Position numbers and translations under genes: made by a program. The notes under the pieces are model-generated. The model had not been told where the DNA came from and did not search any database. It saw only the letters and a program-made list of their open reading frames with translations. 64,000 bases of DNA from Aggregatilinea lenta (GTDB taxonomy: Bacteria > Chloroflexota > Anaerolineae > Aggregatilineales > Aggregatilineaceae): assembly GCF_003569045.1 (NCBI RefSeq), contig NZ_BFCB01000001.1, positions 775,189-839,188 of the forward strand, given 5' to 3'. Positions 45,570 through 55,873 of this stretch are shown piece after piece. Each line of letters starts with the position of its first letter. Position 1 is the stretch's first letter.

Positions 45570-45640
45570 CCCCTCCCCCGTGAAGAGGGAGGGGCCTTAC
45601 AACCAGGGTCGCTCCTTTCCCTCCTTGCGGGGGAAGGGTC
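45570..45640. repeat. Family B double hairpin between the 60-aa ORF and leuC
   Basis: CCCCTCCCCC/GAGGGAGGGG (45570-45594) and CCTTTCCCTCC/GGGGGAAGGG (45613-45638), with flanks CCCCACCCCAAA and GTCGGG matching the copy between ilvN and ilvC. A CTAACCGCTTATTGG stretch related to family C follows at 45739. Confidence 0.65.
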
Positions 45641-45764
45641 GGGAATCGGGGAAGATCGTACACAACGAGGCGCAGTCAGTGCGCAAGACAGGGCGGCCCA
45701 TTTTCACAGAAACGGGGCAGCCCATCACCACCAGCACATCGCTAACCGCTTATTGGAGAGACAC

Positions 45765-47033
45765 ATGGGAAAAACACTGGCCGAGAAGATCATCGCTGCA
45801 CACGCGGAAGACGCCGCCGAAGTTTCGGCAGGCGATCTCGTCACAGTCCACACCGACGTGGTGATGGCCAACGACGTGACGGCGGCCATCGCTATCGAGT
45901 CGTTCAACGCGATGGGCGTGGGCGAAGTCTATAACAAGGACCGCATCATGCTGGTCCCCAGCCATTTCGCGCCCAACAAAGACATCAAGAGCGCCGAGCA
46001 AACGCGCACGCTGACGATGTTTGCCCAGGACCAAACGCTGACTAACCGCTTCCAGGTGGGTCGTGCGGGCATCGAGCACGTTGTGCTGCCGGAACGCGGC
46101 CTCGTGCTGCCCGGCGATCTCGTGGTCGGCGGCGACAGCCACACCTGCACCTACGGCGCGGTCGGCGCGTTTTCGACCGGCATGGGGTCCACCGACATCG
46201 CCTTCGCCATGGCGACCGGCAAGACGTGGCTGAAAGTGCCGGAGACGATGAAGTTCGTCTACAGTGGCACGCCCAAACAGTGGGTTTACGGCAAGGACCT
46301 GATCCTGCGCACGATTGGTGAGATCGGCGTGGACGGCGCGCTGTACCGCTCGATGGAGTTCACCGGCCCGGCGATCAATGCGCTGCCGATGTCCGAGCGC
46401 CTGACCATGACCAACATGATCATTGAGGCGGGCGGCAAGTGCGGCTTTATGCCGTTCGACGACGTGACCCGCGAGTACGTCGAGGCGCGCGCGACGCGGT
46501 CTTACACGCCGTACTTTGCCGACGACGACGCGACGTACACTTCCGTGCACGAGTTCGAAGTGTCGGACATGGAACCGCAGGTCGCGTGCCCCTACTCGCC
46601 CGACAACGTACATCCCATCAGTGAAGTCAAGCCGGAGAAAGCCGATCAGGTCTTCATCGGGAGCTGCACCAACGGGCGCTACGAAGACCTCGCCATCGTG
46701 GCGGACATTCTGCAAAAGACCGGGCGCGAGTTTCACCCGGACGTGCGCGTGATGATCATCCCCGGCTCGCAGGCCGTGTACCTCGCGGCGCTGCGCGCGG
46801 GCTGGATCGAGTTGTTCACGATGGCGGGCGCGGCGGTCAGCGTCAGCACCTGCGGGCCGTGCCTGGGCGGGCACATGGGCGTGCTGGCCAGCAACGAAGT
46901 GTGCGTGAGCACCAGCAACCGTAACTTCCGGGGCCGCATGGGTCACCGCGACGCGCGCGTCTTCCTGGCAAACCCCGCCATCGCTACTGCCAGCGCCATC
47001 ATAGGCCGCCTGGCGCACCCTGACGAACTGTAG
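45765..47033 (+). CDS. leuC: 3-isopropylmalate dehydratase large subunit
   Basis: 422 residues from ATG 45765 (GGAGAG 4 nt upstream); the frame is open 4 codons further. Start [20 protein letters not shown]; aconitase-type [4Fe-4S] ligands in [11 protein letters not shown] and [14 protein letters not shown]; substrate-binding [20 protein letters not shown]. Length matches the short archaeal/LeuC2 type. With LeuD it isomerises 2-isopropylmalate to 3-isopropylmalate, and can act on citramalate derivatives made by CimA. Confidence 0.94.
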   Translation: MGKTLAEKIIAAHAEDAAEVSAGDLVTVHTDVVMANDVTAAIAIESFNAMGVGEVYNKDRIMLVPSHFAPNKDIKSAEQTRTLTMFAQDQTLTNRFQVGRAGIEHVVLPERGLVLPGDLVVGGDSHTCTYGAVGAFSTGMGSTDIAFAMATGKTWLKVPETMKFVYSGTPKQWVYGKDLILRTIGEIGVDGALYRSMEFTGPAINALPMSERLTMTNMIIEAGGKCGFMPFDDVTREYVEARATRSYTPYFADDDATYTSVHEFEVSDMEPQVACPYSPDNVHPISEVKPEKADQVFIGSCTNGRYEDLAIVADILQKTGREFHPDVRVMIIPGSQAVYLAALRAGWIELFTMAGAAVSVSTCGPCLGGHMGVLASNEVCVSTSNRNFRGRMGHRDARVFLANPAIATASAIIGRLAHPDEL

Positions 47034-47099
47034 CGCGCGTAGCGGCGACACAATTTCGATCATTGACCCTTCCCCGGTACGGAATGTTCGGGTCTTGCT

Positions 47100-47124
47100 C
47101 CCCTTCTCCCTGGGGGAGAAGGGG
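47100..47124. repeat. Family B hairpin between leuC and leuD
   Basis: CCCCTTCTCCC followed by TGGGGGAGAAGGGG and CCGGGGGATG: one-hairpin form of the family. Confidence 0.65.
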
Positions 47125-47163
47125 CCGGGGGATGTGGGTTTGCGAACACAATACGAGGGCACT

Positions 47164-47676
47164 ATGGACTTCAAATTCGACGGCACGGTATGGAAGTACG
47201 GCGATAACGTCGATACGGACGTGATCATCCCGGCACGCTACCTGAACACCACCGACGCGGCGACGCTGGCGCAGCACTGCATGGAAGACATCGATCAGGT
47301 GTTTGCCCAGCAGGTCAGCCCCGGCGACATCATCGTCGGCGGGCGCAACTTCGGCTGCGGCTCCAGCCGCGAGCATGCCCCGATCAGCATCAAGGGCGCC
47401 GGTGTCTCGTGCATCATCGCGGAATCGTTCGCGCGGATCTTCTTCCGCAACGCGATCAACATCGGCCTGCCGATTCTGGAATGCCCCGAAGCCGCGCTTG
47501 CCGCGCAAAAGGGCGACCGCCTGAGCGTGGACCTGATCGCGGGCAAGATCACCAACCACCGCACCGGTGAGACGTATCAGGCCAGCCCCTACAACGGCAT
47601 GGTGCTGAAGATCATCGAAGTGGGCGGTCTGGTGCCGTACACGCGCAACGTGCTGGGCATTAACATTACCAACTAG
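47164..47676 (+). CDS. leuD: 3-isopropylmalate dehydratase small subunit
   Basis: 170 residues from ATG 47164; the longer frame upstream runs through a family B repeat and is rejected. [16 protein letters not shown] binds the substrate, [20 protein letters not shown] is the small-subunit signature, and [17 protein letters not shown] closes the fold. Short LeuD2 type, matching the short LeuC. Swivelling-domain partner of LeuC. Confidence 0.94.
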   Translation: MDFKFDGTVWKYGDNVDTDVIIPARYLNTTDAATLAQHCMEDIDQVFAQQVSPGDIIVGGRNFGCGSSREHAPISIKGAGVSCIIAESFARIFFRNAINIGLPILECPEAALAAQKGDRLSVDLIAGKITNHRTGETYQASPYNGMVLKIIEVGGLVPYTRNVLGINITN

Positions 47677-47689
47677 CGGAGCGGGCCGT

Positions 47690-47715
47690 GCGCCTGCTCC
47701 GCAAGGGGCAGGCGC
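47690..47715 (+). repeat. Hairpin after leuD
   Basis: GCGCCTGC (47690-47697) and GCAGGCGC (47708-47715), perfect 8 bp, no U-run. It shares the GCCTGC/GCAGGC edges with 11223-11255. Confidence 0.4.
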
Positions 47716-47765
47716 GCGCCGCACGTGTGTGTTCACCTGCCCCTTACGTGGAGCGTTCGAATCCC

Positions 47766-47795
47766 GTGGGGGGCACTTCATGAACTGCCCCACCC
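47766..47795. repeat. Family A palindrome (core ACTTCATGAACT)
   Basis: GTGGGGGGCACTTCA then TGAACTGCCCCACCC: an imperfect member with TTCATGAA centre as in copies 43544 and 57921. Confidence 0.65.
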
Positions 47796-47844
47796 GACAA
47801 TAAATTCGCATTCACCCATTTACATTCAGTGAGAGAGGCAGATC

Positions 47845-49422
47845 ATGAACACGGTAGAAGTCTACGACACGACGCTCCGCGACGGCACGCAGGGCGAAAA
47901 CATCTCCCTTTCGGTGGACGATAAGCTCAGGATCACGCAGCTTCTGGACGACTTCGGCGTGACCTACATCGAAGGCGGCTGGCCCGGCTCCAACCCCAAG
48001 GACGCGGCCTACTTCCAGCGCGCGAAGGATCTCACTCTGACGCACGCCAAAATCACCGCGTTCGGCATGACCTGCCGCGTGGGCGGTTCGCCCCACGACG
48101 ACGCGAACATCCTCGCGCTGCTCGACGCCGAGACCCCCGTCTGCACCGTGGTCGGCAAAACGTCGCTGCTGCATGTGACCGAGGTGATCCGTACCACACC
48201 GGAAGAAAACCTGCGCATCATCCGCGAGAGTCTTGCCTTTTTGACCGCGAACGGGCGTGAAGTGATCTACGACGCCGAGCACTTCTTCGACGGCTACAAG
48301 CTCAGCGCCGAGTACGCGTTCCAGACGCTGCAAGCGGCGCTCGACGGCGGCGCGACGATGCTGGTGCTGTGCGAGACTAACGGCGGCTCGATGCCGTGGG
48401 AAGTCGAGGAAATCACGCGCACCGTTGCGGAGGCGTTCCCCGGCGCGCGGCTGGGCATCCATACGCACAACGACAGCGAGGTGGCGGTTGCCAATACGCT
48501 CGCGGGCGTGCGCGGCGGTGCGGTTCAGGTCCAGGGCACGATCAACGGTTACGGCGAGCGCACCGGCAACGCCAACCTGTGCTCGATCATCCCCAACCTT
48601 GAGTTGAAAATGGGTTATCAGTGCCTGCCGGACGGCAAGCTCGCCAGCCTGACGCGCGTCTCGCGCGCGGTGTCCGAGATCGCCAACATGGCCCCCAACT
48701 TCGGGGCGGCCTACGTGGGTCGCAGCGCCTTCGCGCACAAGGGCGGTATGCACGTCGCCGCCATCCGCCGCAACGTGGACAGCTACCAGCACATCGACCC
48801 GGCGCTGGTGGGCAACGAGCTGCGCGTGCTGGTATCCGACCTCAGCGGGCGCGGCAACATGCTCAGCAAGGCCGAGGAATACGGCCTGGACCTGTCGTCG
48901 AAGGACGCGCAGGAAGTCGTGCAGCAGATCAAGGAGTTGGAGAGCCGGGGCTTCGTGTTCGAAGGCGCGGAAGCGTCCATCGCCATGCTGATGCGCCGTC
49001 GCCAGCCGGACTACGTGCCGCCGTTCGAGCTGTTGGACTTCATGGTCGTGGTCGAAAACCGGCGCGGGCGCGGTCTGTTTGCCGAGGCGACGGTCAAGAT
49101 CCGCGTCGCGGGCCAGGAGATCCACACCGTGTCCGAGGGCAACGGCCCCGTGGACGCGCTCGACCGCGCGCTGCGTAAGGCGCTCGTCCCGGTCTTCCCG
49201 CAGCTCGGCGCGTTCCAGTTGGCCGACTACAAGGTGCGTATCCTCGACGGGCAGAACGGGGCCGCCGCCACGACGCGCGTGCTGATCGACACACAGAACG
49301 GCCACCAGCGCTGGAGCACGGTCGGCGCGAGCGCGAACATCATCGAGGCGAGCTGGCAGGCCCTGGCCGACAGCGTCGAGTACGGGCTGGTCGTCGTCGA
49401 GCCGGAGCCGGTGAGCTTGTAG
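47845..49422 (+). CDS. cimA: (R)-citramalate synthase
   Basis: 525 residues, AGAGAGG before ATG 47845. Of the LeuA/homocitrate family but of the CimA type: YDTTLRDGTQGENISLSVDD, THNDSEVAVANTLAGVRGGA, GYGERTGNANLCSIIPNLEL and HKGGMHVAAIRRN are its landmarks, with a C-terminal regulatory domain from about 400. It condenses pyruvate with acetyl-CoA to citramalate, which LeuCD and LeuB turn into 2-oxobutyrate for isoleucine. Its place beside leuCD and leuB fits this use. No threonine deaminase gene is present in the locus. Confidence 0.92.
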   Translation: MNTVEVYDTTLRDGTQGENISLSVDDKLRITQLLDDFGVTYIEGGWPGSNPKDAAYFQRAKDLTLTHAKITAFGMTCRVGGSPHDDANILALLDAETPVCTVVGKTSLLHVTEVIRTTPEENLRIIRESLAFLTANGREVIYDAEHFFDGYKLSAEYAFQTLQAALDGGATMLVLCETNGGSMPWEVEEITRTVAEAFPGARLGIHTHNDSEVAVANTLAGVRGGAVQVQGTINGYGERTGNANLCSIIPNLELKMGYQCLPDGKLASLTRVSRAVSEIANMAPNFGAAYVGRSAFAHKGGMHVAAIRRNVDSYQHIDPALVGNELRVLVSDLSGRGNMLSKAEEYGLDLSSKDAQEVVQQIKELESRGFVFEGAEASIAMLMRRRQPDYVPPFELLDFMVVVENRRGRGLFAEATVKIRVAGQEIHTVSEGNGPVDALDRALRKALVPVFPQLGAFQLADYKVRILDGQNGAAATTRVLIDTQNGHQRWSTVGASANIIEASWQALADSVEYGLVVVEPEPVSL

Positions 49423-49450
49423 CGTCCGGCGCAATTCACCTCACCCCCGG

Positions 49451-49477
49451 CCCCTCTCCAATCAAGTTGGAGAGGGG
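49451..49477. repeat. Family B hairpin (inverse of 32389 copy)
   Basis: CCCCTCTCCAA, loop TCAAG, TTGGAGAGGGG, preceded by ACCTCACCCCCGG. Reverse orientation of the unit at 32389-32430 including flank. Confidence 0.8.
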
Positions 49478-49496
49478 AGCAAAGCAGGTTGATCCT

Positions 49497-49524
49497 GTAG
49501 GGGCGGGTAAGGAACCCGCCCTGC
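49497..49524. repeat. Family A palindrome (core GGGTAAGGAACCC)
   Basis: GTAGGGGCGGGT, AAGG, AACCCGCCCTGC. Stacked 20 bp after the family B hairpin in the cimA-leuB gap. Confidence 0.7.
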
Positions 49525-49561
49525 ATTTGGCTCTGTTTCGTACCATCAGGAGTTTTCCGCC

Positions 49562-50626
49562 ATGCAGGCAAAGATCGTAACCCTTCCCGGCGACGGCATC
49601 GGCCCCGAAGTCGTCGCCGAGGCGCTGCGTGTGCTCAATCGCGTGGCCGAGCGCTACGGGCACAACTTCACGTTCGACGAGCAGATGATGGGCGGCTGCG
49701 CCATCGACGCGGTGGGCAATCCGCTGCCCGACGACACGCTGGCCGCCGCCGAACAGGCCGACGCCGTGCTGCTGGGCGCGGTCGGTGGGCCGAAGTGGTC
49801 CGACCCCACCGCCCCGGTCCGCCCGGAGCAGGGACTGCTCAAGCTGCGCAAGCACTTCGACCTGTTCGCCAACCTGCGTCCGGTCAAGGTCTACCCCGAA
49901 CTGGCGCAGCATGCCCCGCTGCGTCCAGATCTGCTGGAAGGCGTGGACATTCTGTTCGTGCGCGAGCTGACCAGCGGCGCGTATTTCGGCGAGCGGCACG
50001 AGCAGGGCGACGGCAGCAATGCCTGGGACACCATGTTCTATACGGTGGACGAGGTGGATCGCGTGGCGCGCGTGGCGTTCGAGGCGGCGCGCAAGCGCAG
50101 CGGGCGGTTGGCCTCGATCGATAAGGCTAACGTGCTGGCTTCGATGCGGCTGTGGCGGCGGACCGTTAACGATGTGGCGCGCGATTATCCTGACGTGCAG
50201 GTTGAGCACGTCCTGGTCGATGCGTGCGCGATGTACCTGATGCGCAATCCCGCGCAGTTCGACGTGCTGCTGGCCGAGAATATGTTTGGCGACATCCTCA
50301 GCGATGAAGCCTCGGTGCTGGCCGGATCGCTGGGCATGCTGCCGTCCGCGTCGCTGGGCAGCGGCACGTTCGGCGTCTACGAGCCGATCCACGGTTCCGC
50401 GCCGGACATCGCGGGCAAGGGCATCGCCAACCCGATCGCCACGATCATGAGCGCGGCCATGCTGCTGCGTTACAGCCTGAACCTGGAGGCGGAAGCGAAC
50501 GCGGTCGAGGCGGCGGTCGAAGCGGCCATCGCCAGCGGCGCGCGTACGGCGGACATCGTGGAAAAGGGCGGATCGCCGGTCAGCACGTCCGCGTTCACGG
50601 ATCTGGTGCTGGACGGGCTGAAGTAG
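49562..50626 (+). CDS. leuB: 3-isopropylmalate dehydrogenase
   Basis: 354 residues, AGGAG before ATG 49562. Start [23 protein letters not shown]/Mg region [20 protein letters not shown] and [20 protein letters not shown]. It oxidatively decarboxylates 3-isopropylmalate (leucine route) and the methylmalate made from citramalate (isoleucine route). Last gene of the operon; its final 32 bp overlap the 3' end of the convergent gene. Confidence 0.95.
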   Translation: MQAKIVTLPGDGIGPEVVAEALRVLNRVAERYGHNFTFDEQMMGGCAIDAVGNPLPDDTLAAAEQADAVLLGAVGGPKWSDPTAPVRPEQGLLKLRKHFDLFANLRPVKVYPELAQHAPLRPDLLEGVDILFVRELTSGAYFGERHEQGDGSNAWDTMFYTVDEVDRVARVAFEAARKRSGRLASIDKANVLASMRLWRRTVNDVARDYPDVQVEHVLVDACAMYLMRNPAQFDVLLAENMFGDILSDEASVLAGSLGMLPSASLGSGTFGVYEPIHGSAPDIAGKGIANPIATIMSAAMLLRYSLNLEAEANAVEAAVEAAIASGARTADIVEKGGSPVSTSAFTDLVLDGLK

Positions 50627-51410
50627 ATGGCGGCTGGTATTCGAACAGCACTCGCTCATCCCTCGTGGTGGTGAGTGTCTCAACATCGAGGTGCGCATCG
50701 ATTGTTGTGAAAAGGACTGTGTTTGTCTCGGGATCGGTGCGCAAATTCATATCTTCCAGCCTGCCAAGATGACCTTGGCCTAAGTACCCTTGATAGATTA
50801 CGTGACAATTACCACCTGTATCAGCGCATTCGTAAAGGAGGACTTCCATCGTGTCCCCATCGCCTGCGATGTGATGAGTCAGGTGGTACGCGTATCCATT
50901 CAACGTCACTGTTTTCATGTGTGATGGAACGGCAAAAGCGGCGATAATCGCAGACAGACACGCGAGGGCGCTTGCGAACAGCGCCAGCCCGGCGATAAGC
51001 ACATGAGTGGCTGTGTGCCCACGTTTAGACGTGGGCACTTCTGTCCAGCCCGGTGTGATCGGTGTGAAATAGCCGGAGTTGCCCCTAAACAGTTCGGGAT
51101 GGGCGGCAGAAAATGCTGTGGGTGCGTGACTGTACTCATCGAGCCACCGCCTTATGAGAGGCGGACCGATGAGCATCGTGATGAAGAAGGCAAAGCTAAT
51201 TAACGACGTCAGGGATGTCGCATCCGCTAAATGGCTGACAGCCGCATAATCTTGGATCACGTCGGCATTCCGCGGAACATCCGCAATTATTGCTCCCTCG
51301 ATGAAGGCTGCTGTCAGCAAGCCAAGTGCGATACCACCGGCGAGGCACAGCGGCCAGTTCCGTTTTGCTGTAGAAATAAGTCTTACGAGGAATTCCACGG
51401 CCCTATTCAC
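50595..51410 (-). CDS. Membrane protein of unknown function
   Basis: 271 residues. Three hydrophobic segments: about 20-42 ([20 protein letters not shown]), 65-85 ([20 protein letters not shown]) and 135-160 ([20 protein letters not shown]), then a soluble C-terminal domain of about 110 residues with two Cys near [15 protein letters not shown]. Lower GC than its surroundings, suggesting later arrival. It converges on leuB with a 32-bp overlap. No family recognised. Confidence 0.6.
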   Translation of the reverse strand: MNRAVEFLVRLISTAKRNWPLCLAGGIALGLLTAAFIEGAIIADVPRNADVIQDYAAVSHLADATSLTSLISFAFFITMLIGPPLIRRWLDEYSHAPTAFSAAHPELFRGNSGYFTPITPGWTEVPTSKRGHTATHVLIAGLALFASALACLSAIIAAFAVPSHMKTVTLNGYAYHLTHHIAGDGDTMEVLLYECADTGGNCHVIYQGYLGQGHLGRLEDMNLRTDPETNTVLFTTIDAHLDVETLTTTRDERVLFEYQPPSTSARPAPDP

Positions 51411-51566
51411 GCGTTGTTGTCTGACGCCACCGCCCAGCAGTTTTGTTATTCAGTATAGGCGATTTCACGATGCCCGCTGTCCCCTAGGCCGGGAACCCTG
51501 CCGCCCCCGCCGGTGTACTGTTGTTAAACGAGGCCCGTTTCCACCCCGATCCGGAAGGGAGTCCGC

Positions 51567-52127
51567 TTGGAGGCCGACCTGATCCGCCGCGCGGCGCAGG
51601 GCGACGCAGAAGCATTTGAGGCGCTGGTGCGCCAGCATGAGCAGATCGTGTTCCGGCTGGCGTACCTGATCGTGGGCGACGCCGACGACGCGCAAGACAT
51701 CGCGCAGGAGGCGTTCATCCGCGCCTACCACGCGCTGCCGCGCTTCGACGTGGAACGTCCGCTGCGGCCCTGGCTGCTGCAAATCACGCGCAACCTCGCC
51801 CGCAACCGCCGCCGCGCGCTTGGACGCTACGCCGCCGCGCTGACGCGGGCGTTTCGAGCCGCGCCGCAAACCACACACAGCGCCGAGGCCGAGCACGCCC
51901 AACGCGGCGAGGTGCAGGCGCTGTGGGATGCCATCCGCACGTTGGACGCCCGCGACCAGGAGATCATTTATTTGCGTTACATGCTGGAACTGCCGGTTGC
52001 AGAGACGGCGGATATATTGAACGTCGAGCCGGGCACGGTGAAGTCGCGGCTCAGCCGGGCGCTGACACGGTTGCGCGGCGTGGTCGAAGCGGACTTCCCG
52101 CTGCTGGCCGAAGGACGGCGACCATGA
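51567..52127 (+). CDS. ECF-type RNA polymerase sigma factor
   Basis: 186 residues, TTG start 51567 behind GGAAGGGAG. Region 2: EADLIRRAAQGDAEAFEALV, then GDADDAQDIAQEAFIRAYHA and RPWLLQITRNLARNRRR. Region 4: LDARDQEIIYLRYMLELPVA, ETADILNVEPGTVKSRLSRA. There is no region 1 or 3. It should direct transcription in response to an envelope or extracellular signal relayed by the overlapping downstream gene (ATGA, 52124-52127). Confidence 0.9.
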   Translation: MEADLIRRAAQGDAEAFEALVRQHEQIVFRLAYLIVGDADDAQDIAQEAFIRAYHALPRFDVERPLRPWLLQITRNLARNRRRALGRYAAALTRAFRAAPQTTHSAEAEHAQRGEVQALWDAIRTLDARDQEIIYLRYMLELPVAETADILNVEPGTVKSRLSRALTRLRGVVEADFPLLAEGRRP

Positions 52128-52885
52128 GCGAGCGATTCCCAGTTCAGACGCCGGACGAGAACGAGGCGTGGGAGATGCGCGTGCAGACGCTGAGCCGCCA
52201 GTTCGACTATCCCCCGACGCCGGACATCGCCGCCGGGGTTCGGGCGCGACTGCAACGGCGGAAGCGCGCGCCGCTACGCAGCGTGTGGGTCCGCGCGGCA
52301 GTGGCGCTGCTGCTGATCGCGCTGGTGGCGGTGCTGGCTATCCCCGATCTGCGCGCGAAGGCGTTCGAGATTTTGCAGCTCGGCGCGCTGCGCGTCGAGC
52401 ACGAAGGCCCGACGCTGACACCCCAGCCGGAAGGCACGCCCGCCTTCGATCCCGCGCTGGAAACCACGCTCGACGACGCGCGGTCACAGGTCGATTACCC
52501 GGTGCTGCTGCCCGCTTACCCGCCGGATCTGGGTACGCCCGATCACGTGTATTTCTACGGCGACCTGTATCACCCGACGGTGATCCTCACCTGGGAGGGC
52601 TTCAACACGCCGGGCAAACCGCCGCTCAGCCTGTCGCTGTATCCGTCGGACAGCCTGATCGTCAAGTACGCGGCCAGTCCTGCGGCCCGCCCGCTGATTC
52701 ACGGCAAGGAAGCGTTCTGGTTCGTGCAGCCGCACGTTTTCGAGCAGCCCTCGCCGGGCGCGGACCCGGTGCAGCGGCTGATCGAGGCCAACGTGCTGGT
52801 GTGGACGTCAGGCGACCTGACCCTGCGCCTCGAGACGGATTGGCCGCTGGAGGAGGCGGTGCGGCTGGCGGAATCGGTGGAGTGA
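52124..52885 (+). CDS. Putative anti-sigma factor, single-pass membrane protein
   Basis: 253 residues. A cytoplasmic N-terminus (1-52) is followed by one helix (about 53-73, SVWVRAAVALLLIALVAVLA) and an outer domain with VDYPVLLPAYPPDLGTPDHV, resembling the DUF4367-type domain of sigma-linked membrane proteins. The zinc anti-sigma motif HxxxCxxC is absent, so inhibition would use another contact. Assignment rests on the ATGA overlap with the sigma gene and the topology. Confidence 0.65.
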   Translation: MSERFPVQTPDENEAWEMRVQTLSRQFDYPPTPDIAAGVRARLQRRKRAPLRSVWVRAAVALLLIALVAVLAIPDLRAKAFEILQLGALRVEHEGPTLTPQPEGTPAFDPALETTLDDARSQVDYPVLLPAYPPDLGTPDHVYFYGDLYHPTVILTWEGFNTPGKPPLSLSLYPSDSLIVKYAASPAARPLIHGKEAFWFVQPHVFEQPSPGADPVQRLIEANVLVWTSGDLTLRLETDWPLEEAVRLAESVE

Positions 52886-52896
52886 GGAAAATCGCC

Positions 52897-52922
52897 AGGG
52901 CGTATCGAGTCAGGATACGCCC
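52897..52922. repeat. Family A-related palindrome between convergent genes
   Basis: GGGCGTATC (52898-52906) and GATACGCCC (52914-52922), 9-bp stem, 7-nt loop. It lies between the convergent anti-sigma and argH genes and may terminate both. Confidence 0.6.
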
Positions 52923-52932
52923 CGGTCTGTGT

Positions 52933-54309
52933 TTATGCCTTTTGCGTCGCCAGCCACGCCTCGGCGCGGCGCATCTGCCCGTCGTAGTCGCCTGTGCCGC
53001 CCGGCGCTTTGCGCCGCGCCGCCGCCGCGCGGAAGTCGAACACGGCGCTGACGTCCTCGGTGAAGTGTTCCGAGATCTCGCGCAGGGCGTCCAGCGGCAC
53101 GCCGGAGAGCGGTACGCCGCGCTCCTCGGCGGCGCGCACCACGCGCCCAGCCATAACGTGCGCCTGCCGGAACGGCACACCGCGCTCCACGAGGTAATCC
53201 GCCAGATCCGTCGCCAGCATACTTTCGTCCAGCGCGGCCTCCATACGGTCCGGGTTGATCCGGATCGTCTCGATCAGCCCGACCAGCGGCGGCAGCAGCG
53301 CCATGATCGTGTCGTAGGCGTCGAACAGCGGTTCCTTGTCCTCTTGCAGATCCTTGTTATAGGCGGTCGGCAGGCCCTTGAGCGTCGCCAGGAAGCCCGT
53401 CAGGTTGCCGATGGCGCGTCCCGCTTTGCCGCGCGCCAGCTCCAACGGATCGGGGTTGCGCTTCTGCGGCATCAGACTGCTGCCCGTGCTGTAACGCTCG
53501 TCCAGGCGCACGAAGCCCAGCGCGGGATTGGCGTAGACGATCAGGTCTTCCGCCAGACGGCTGAGGTGCACGCCCAGCAGCGTCAGTGCGAACAGAAATT
53601 CCGCGACGTGATCGCGGTCCGCGACCCCATCGAGGCTGTTGGCCGTCGCGCGGCGGAAGCCGAGCCGTTCCGCGAGGCGCTGGCGGTTGATGGCGTAGGG
53701 TGTTCCGGCCAGCGCGCCGGACCCCAGCGGGCACTTGTCGCGCCAGCGGTCGGCCTGCTCCGCCAGCCGTTCGATGTCACGCGTGAGCGGCCAGAAGTGG
53801 CTCAGCCACCAGTGCGCAGCGGTGATCGGCTGCGCGGGCTGGAAGTGCGTATAACCCGGCATCACCGCGTCGCGTCCGCGCTGTGCCTGACCGCGCAGCG
53901 CCGTCGCCAGCGGCAGGATCGCGGCCCGCACGTCCTTCTGCGCGCGGATCAGCCACAGCAGCACGTCCGTCGCCACCTGATCGTTGCGGCTGCGGCCCGT
54001 GTGCAGCTTGCCTGCTACGTCCCCGACCAGCGCACCCAGGCGGCGCTCGACGGCGGTGTGGATGTCCTCATCGCCGGAGGCCGCTTCGAACGTCCCGCCC
54101 GCGAACTCCGCGCGGACCCGTTCCAGCCCGTCGGCCAGCGCCGCGTACTCGTCTTCGGTGATCACGCCCGCTCCGGCGAGCGCGTGCGCCCACGCGATGC
54201 TGCCGCTGATGTCCACGTCATACAGCCGCCAGTCGAAGCGCAGGCTGTCGTTCAGGCGGCGAACCGCGTCATCGGTCGGCTGGGAAAAGGCTCCGCCCCA
54301 AAGGGTCAT
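52933..54309 (-). CDS. argH: Argininosuccinate lyase
   Basis: 458 residues. MTLWGGAFSQPTDDAVRRLN start, TGRSRNDQVATDVLLWLIRA, the flexible catalytic loop YSTGSSLMPQKRNPDPLELA, and KGLPTAYNKDLQEDKEPLFD. It cleaves argininosuccinate to arginine and fumarate. Downstream of argG on the same strand, separated by 139 bp that contain a family A palindrome. Confidence 0.95.
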   Translation of the reverse strand: MTLWGGAFSQPTDDAVRRLNDSLRFDWRLYDVDISGSIAWAHALAGAGVITEDEYAALADGLERVRAEFAGGTFEAASGDEDIHTAVERRLGALVGDVAGKLHTGRSRNDQVATDVLLWLIRAQKDVRAAILPLATALRGQAQRGRDAVMPGYTHFQPAQPITAAHWWLSHFWPLTRDIERLAEQADRWRDKCPLGSGALAGTPYAINRQRLAERLGFRRATANSLDGVADRDHVAEFLFALTLLGVHLSRLAEDLIVYANPALGFVRLDERYSTGSSLMPQKRNPDPLELARGKAGRAIGNLTGFLATLKGLPTAYNKDLQEDKEPLFDAYDTIMALLPPLVGLIETIRINPDRMEAALDESMLATDLADYLVERGVPFRQAHVMAGRVVRAAEERGVPLSGVPLDALREISEHFTEDVSAVFDFRAAAARRKAPGGTGDYDGQMRRAEAWLATQKA

Positions 54310-54398
54310 CGGTCGCGCTCCTTGTGCTCGTTGCTGAAGGTCATCGGGTGAAAATTATAACGGGGATCCCGGTGTCTGCGGGAGAGCGGTTCTGTGAA

Positions 54399-54426
54399 GT
54401 AGGGGCGTATTGCAATACGCCCCTAC
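54399..54426. repeat. Family A palindrome (perfect 28 bp, core CGTATTGCAATACG)
   Basis: Left half GTAGGGGCGTATTG, right half its exact reverse complement. It lies between argG and argH and may act as an mRNA hairpin in that operon. Confidence 0.85.
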
Positions 54427-54448
54427 GACGAATGTCAATCTGGCGTGC

Positions 54449-55711
54449 TTAGTCGCGCTTGAAGCGAGTGTAGTCGGGCTGGCGGTAGCGGCTCTTGCCT
54501 GTGCCGTCGATGCTCAGCAGCGCGTCCACCTTCATCGGCAGGCCCAACATATGGATGAAGCCTTCCGCGTCGGTCTGGTTGTAGATGTCCATATGGCCGA
54601 AGGACGCGTAGTCCTCGCGGTAGAGGCTGTACGGGCTGCGGCGTCCGGCCAGGATGAGGTTGCCCTTGTACAGCTTCAGGCGCACGTCGCCGGTGACGGT
54701 CTGCTGCGTCTCCTGCACGAAGGCGTCGAGCGCTTCACGCAGGCGGGTGTACCACTGGCCGTTGTAGACCAGCTCGGCGTACTTGACCGCGACGAAATCC
54801 TTGTAGTGCATGACGGCCTTGTCCAGGCACAGCGATTCGAGCGCCTGATGCGCGGCGCGCACGATCGTGCCGCCGGGCGTCTCATAGACGCCGTGACTCT
54901 TCATGCCGACCAGCCGGTTCTCGACCATGTCCACGCGGCCAATGCCGTGCTTGGAGCCGAGCGCGTTCAGGCGGTCGAACAGCGTCACCGGGTCGAGCGC
55001 CTCGCCGTTGAGCGCTACGGGGATGCCCTTCTCGAAGCTCAGCGTGATCTCTTCCGTCTCGTCCGGCGCGGACTGCGGGCTGTTGCTGAGCTGATACATG
55101 TCTTCCGGCGGCTCGTTCCACGGATCTTCCAGCGGGCCACCCTCGTGGCTGATGTGGAAGATGTTGCGGTCGCGGCTGTAGATGCTCTTCAGCGTCGAGG
55201 TGATCGGGATGTTGAATTCCTGCGCGTAGGCGATGGCGTCCTCACGGCTGCGGATGTCCCACTCGCGCCACGGAGCGATCACGCGCAGCTTGGGATTCAG
55301 CGCCATCGCGGTCAGCTCGAAGCGGACCTGATCGTTCCCCTTGCCGGTGCAGCCGTGTGCGATCGCGTCCGCGCCTTCAGCTTCCGCGATCTCCACGAGG
55401 TGCTTGGCGATCAGCGGGCGGGCGAACGACGTGCCGAGCAGGTACACGCGCTCGTAGACGGCCCCGGCCTGCAGCGTGGGAAACACGAAATCGCGCAGGA
55501 ATTCTTCGCGCAGGTCGCGGATGTACAGCTTGCTTGCGCCGGTCTTGATCGCCTTCTCTTCCAGACCGTCCAGTTCGTCTTCCTGGCCGAGGTCGGCGGT
55601 AAAGCAAATTACTTCGCAGTTATAGGTGTTTCGCAGCCAGGTAACGATGACTGAGGTATCCAGGCCGCCACTATAGGCCAGGACAACTTTTTTAACGGGG
55701 CCTTGCTCCAT
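54449..55711 (-). CDS. argG: Argininosuccinate synthase
   Basis: 420 residues from ATG 55711 (AGGAAGGA upstream); the open frame further upstream is not homologous. PP-loop [18 protein letters not shown] (11-28) binds [17 protein letters not shown] the aspartate/citrulline, and the C-terminal helix is complete. It ligates citrulline and aspartate. Together with argH it forms the end of the arginine pathway. Confidence 0.95.
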   Translation of the reverse strand: MEQGPVKKVVLAYSGGLDTSVIVTWLRNTYNCEVICFTADLGQEDELDGLEEKAIKTGASKLYIRDLREEFLRDFVFPTLQAGAVYERVYLLGTSFARPLIAKHLVEIAEAEGADAIAHGCTGKGNDQVRFELTAMALNPKLRVIAPWREWDIRSREDAIAYAQEFNIPITSTLKSIYSRDRNIFHISHEGGPLEDPWNEPPEDMYQLSNSPQSAPDETEEITLSFEKGIPVALNGEALDPVTLFDRLNALGSKHGIGRVDMVENRLVGMKSHGVYETPGGTIVRAAHQALESLCLDKAVMHYKDFVAVKYAELVYNGQWYTRLREALDAFVQETQQTVTGDVRLKLYKGNLILAGRRSPYSLYREDYASFGHMDIYNQTDAEGFIHMLGLPMKVDALLSIDGTGKSRYRQPDYTRFKRD

Positions 55712-55873
55712 CGCGTTCAGTCCTTCCTCAACTTCCGGTGTTGATACAACCAAGGGGCAAGCCGCCCCAGCATAACGTAAGAGATGGTTAAAAGTGGATG
55801 ATAACGCCAACGTGGGGCCGCCTCTTTGGTGGATTTCGCCAAAAGATCGGCACTGAACCGGACGTTAGCTGCT

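Noticed and set aside
47750-47775. tRNA-like T-loop sequence GCGTTCGAATCCCG
   Set aside because: The flanking bases do not pair as a T-stem and no acceptor or anticodon arm can be folded; it borders a family A palindrome.
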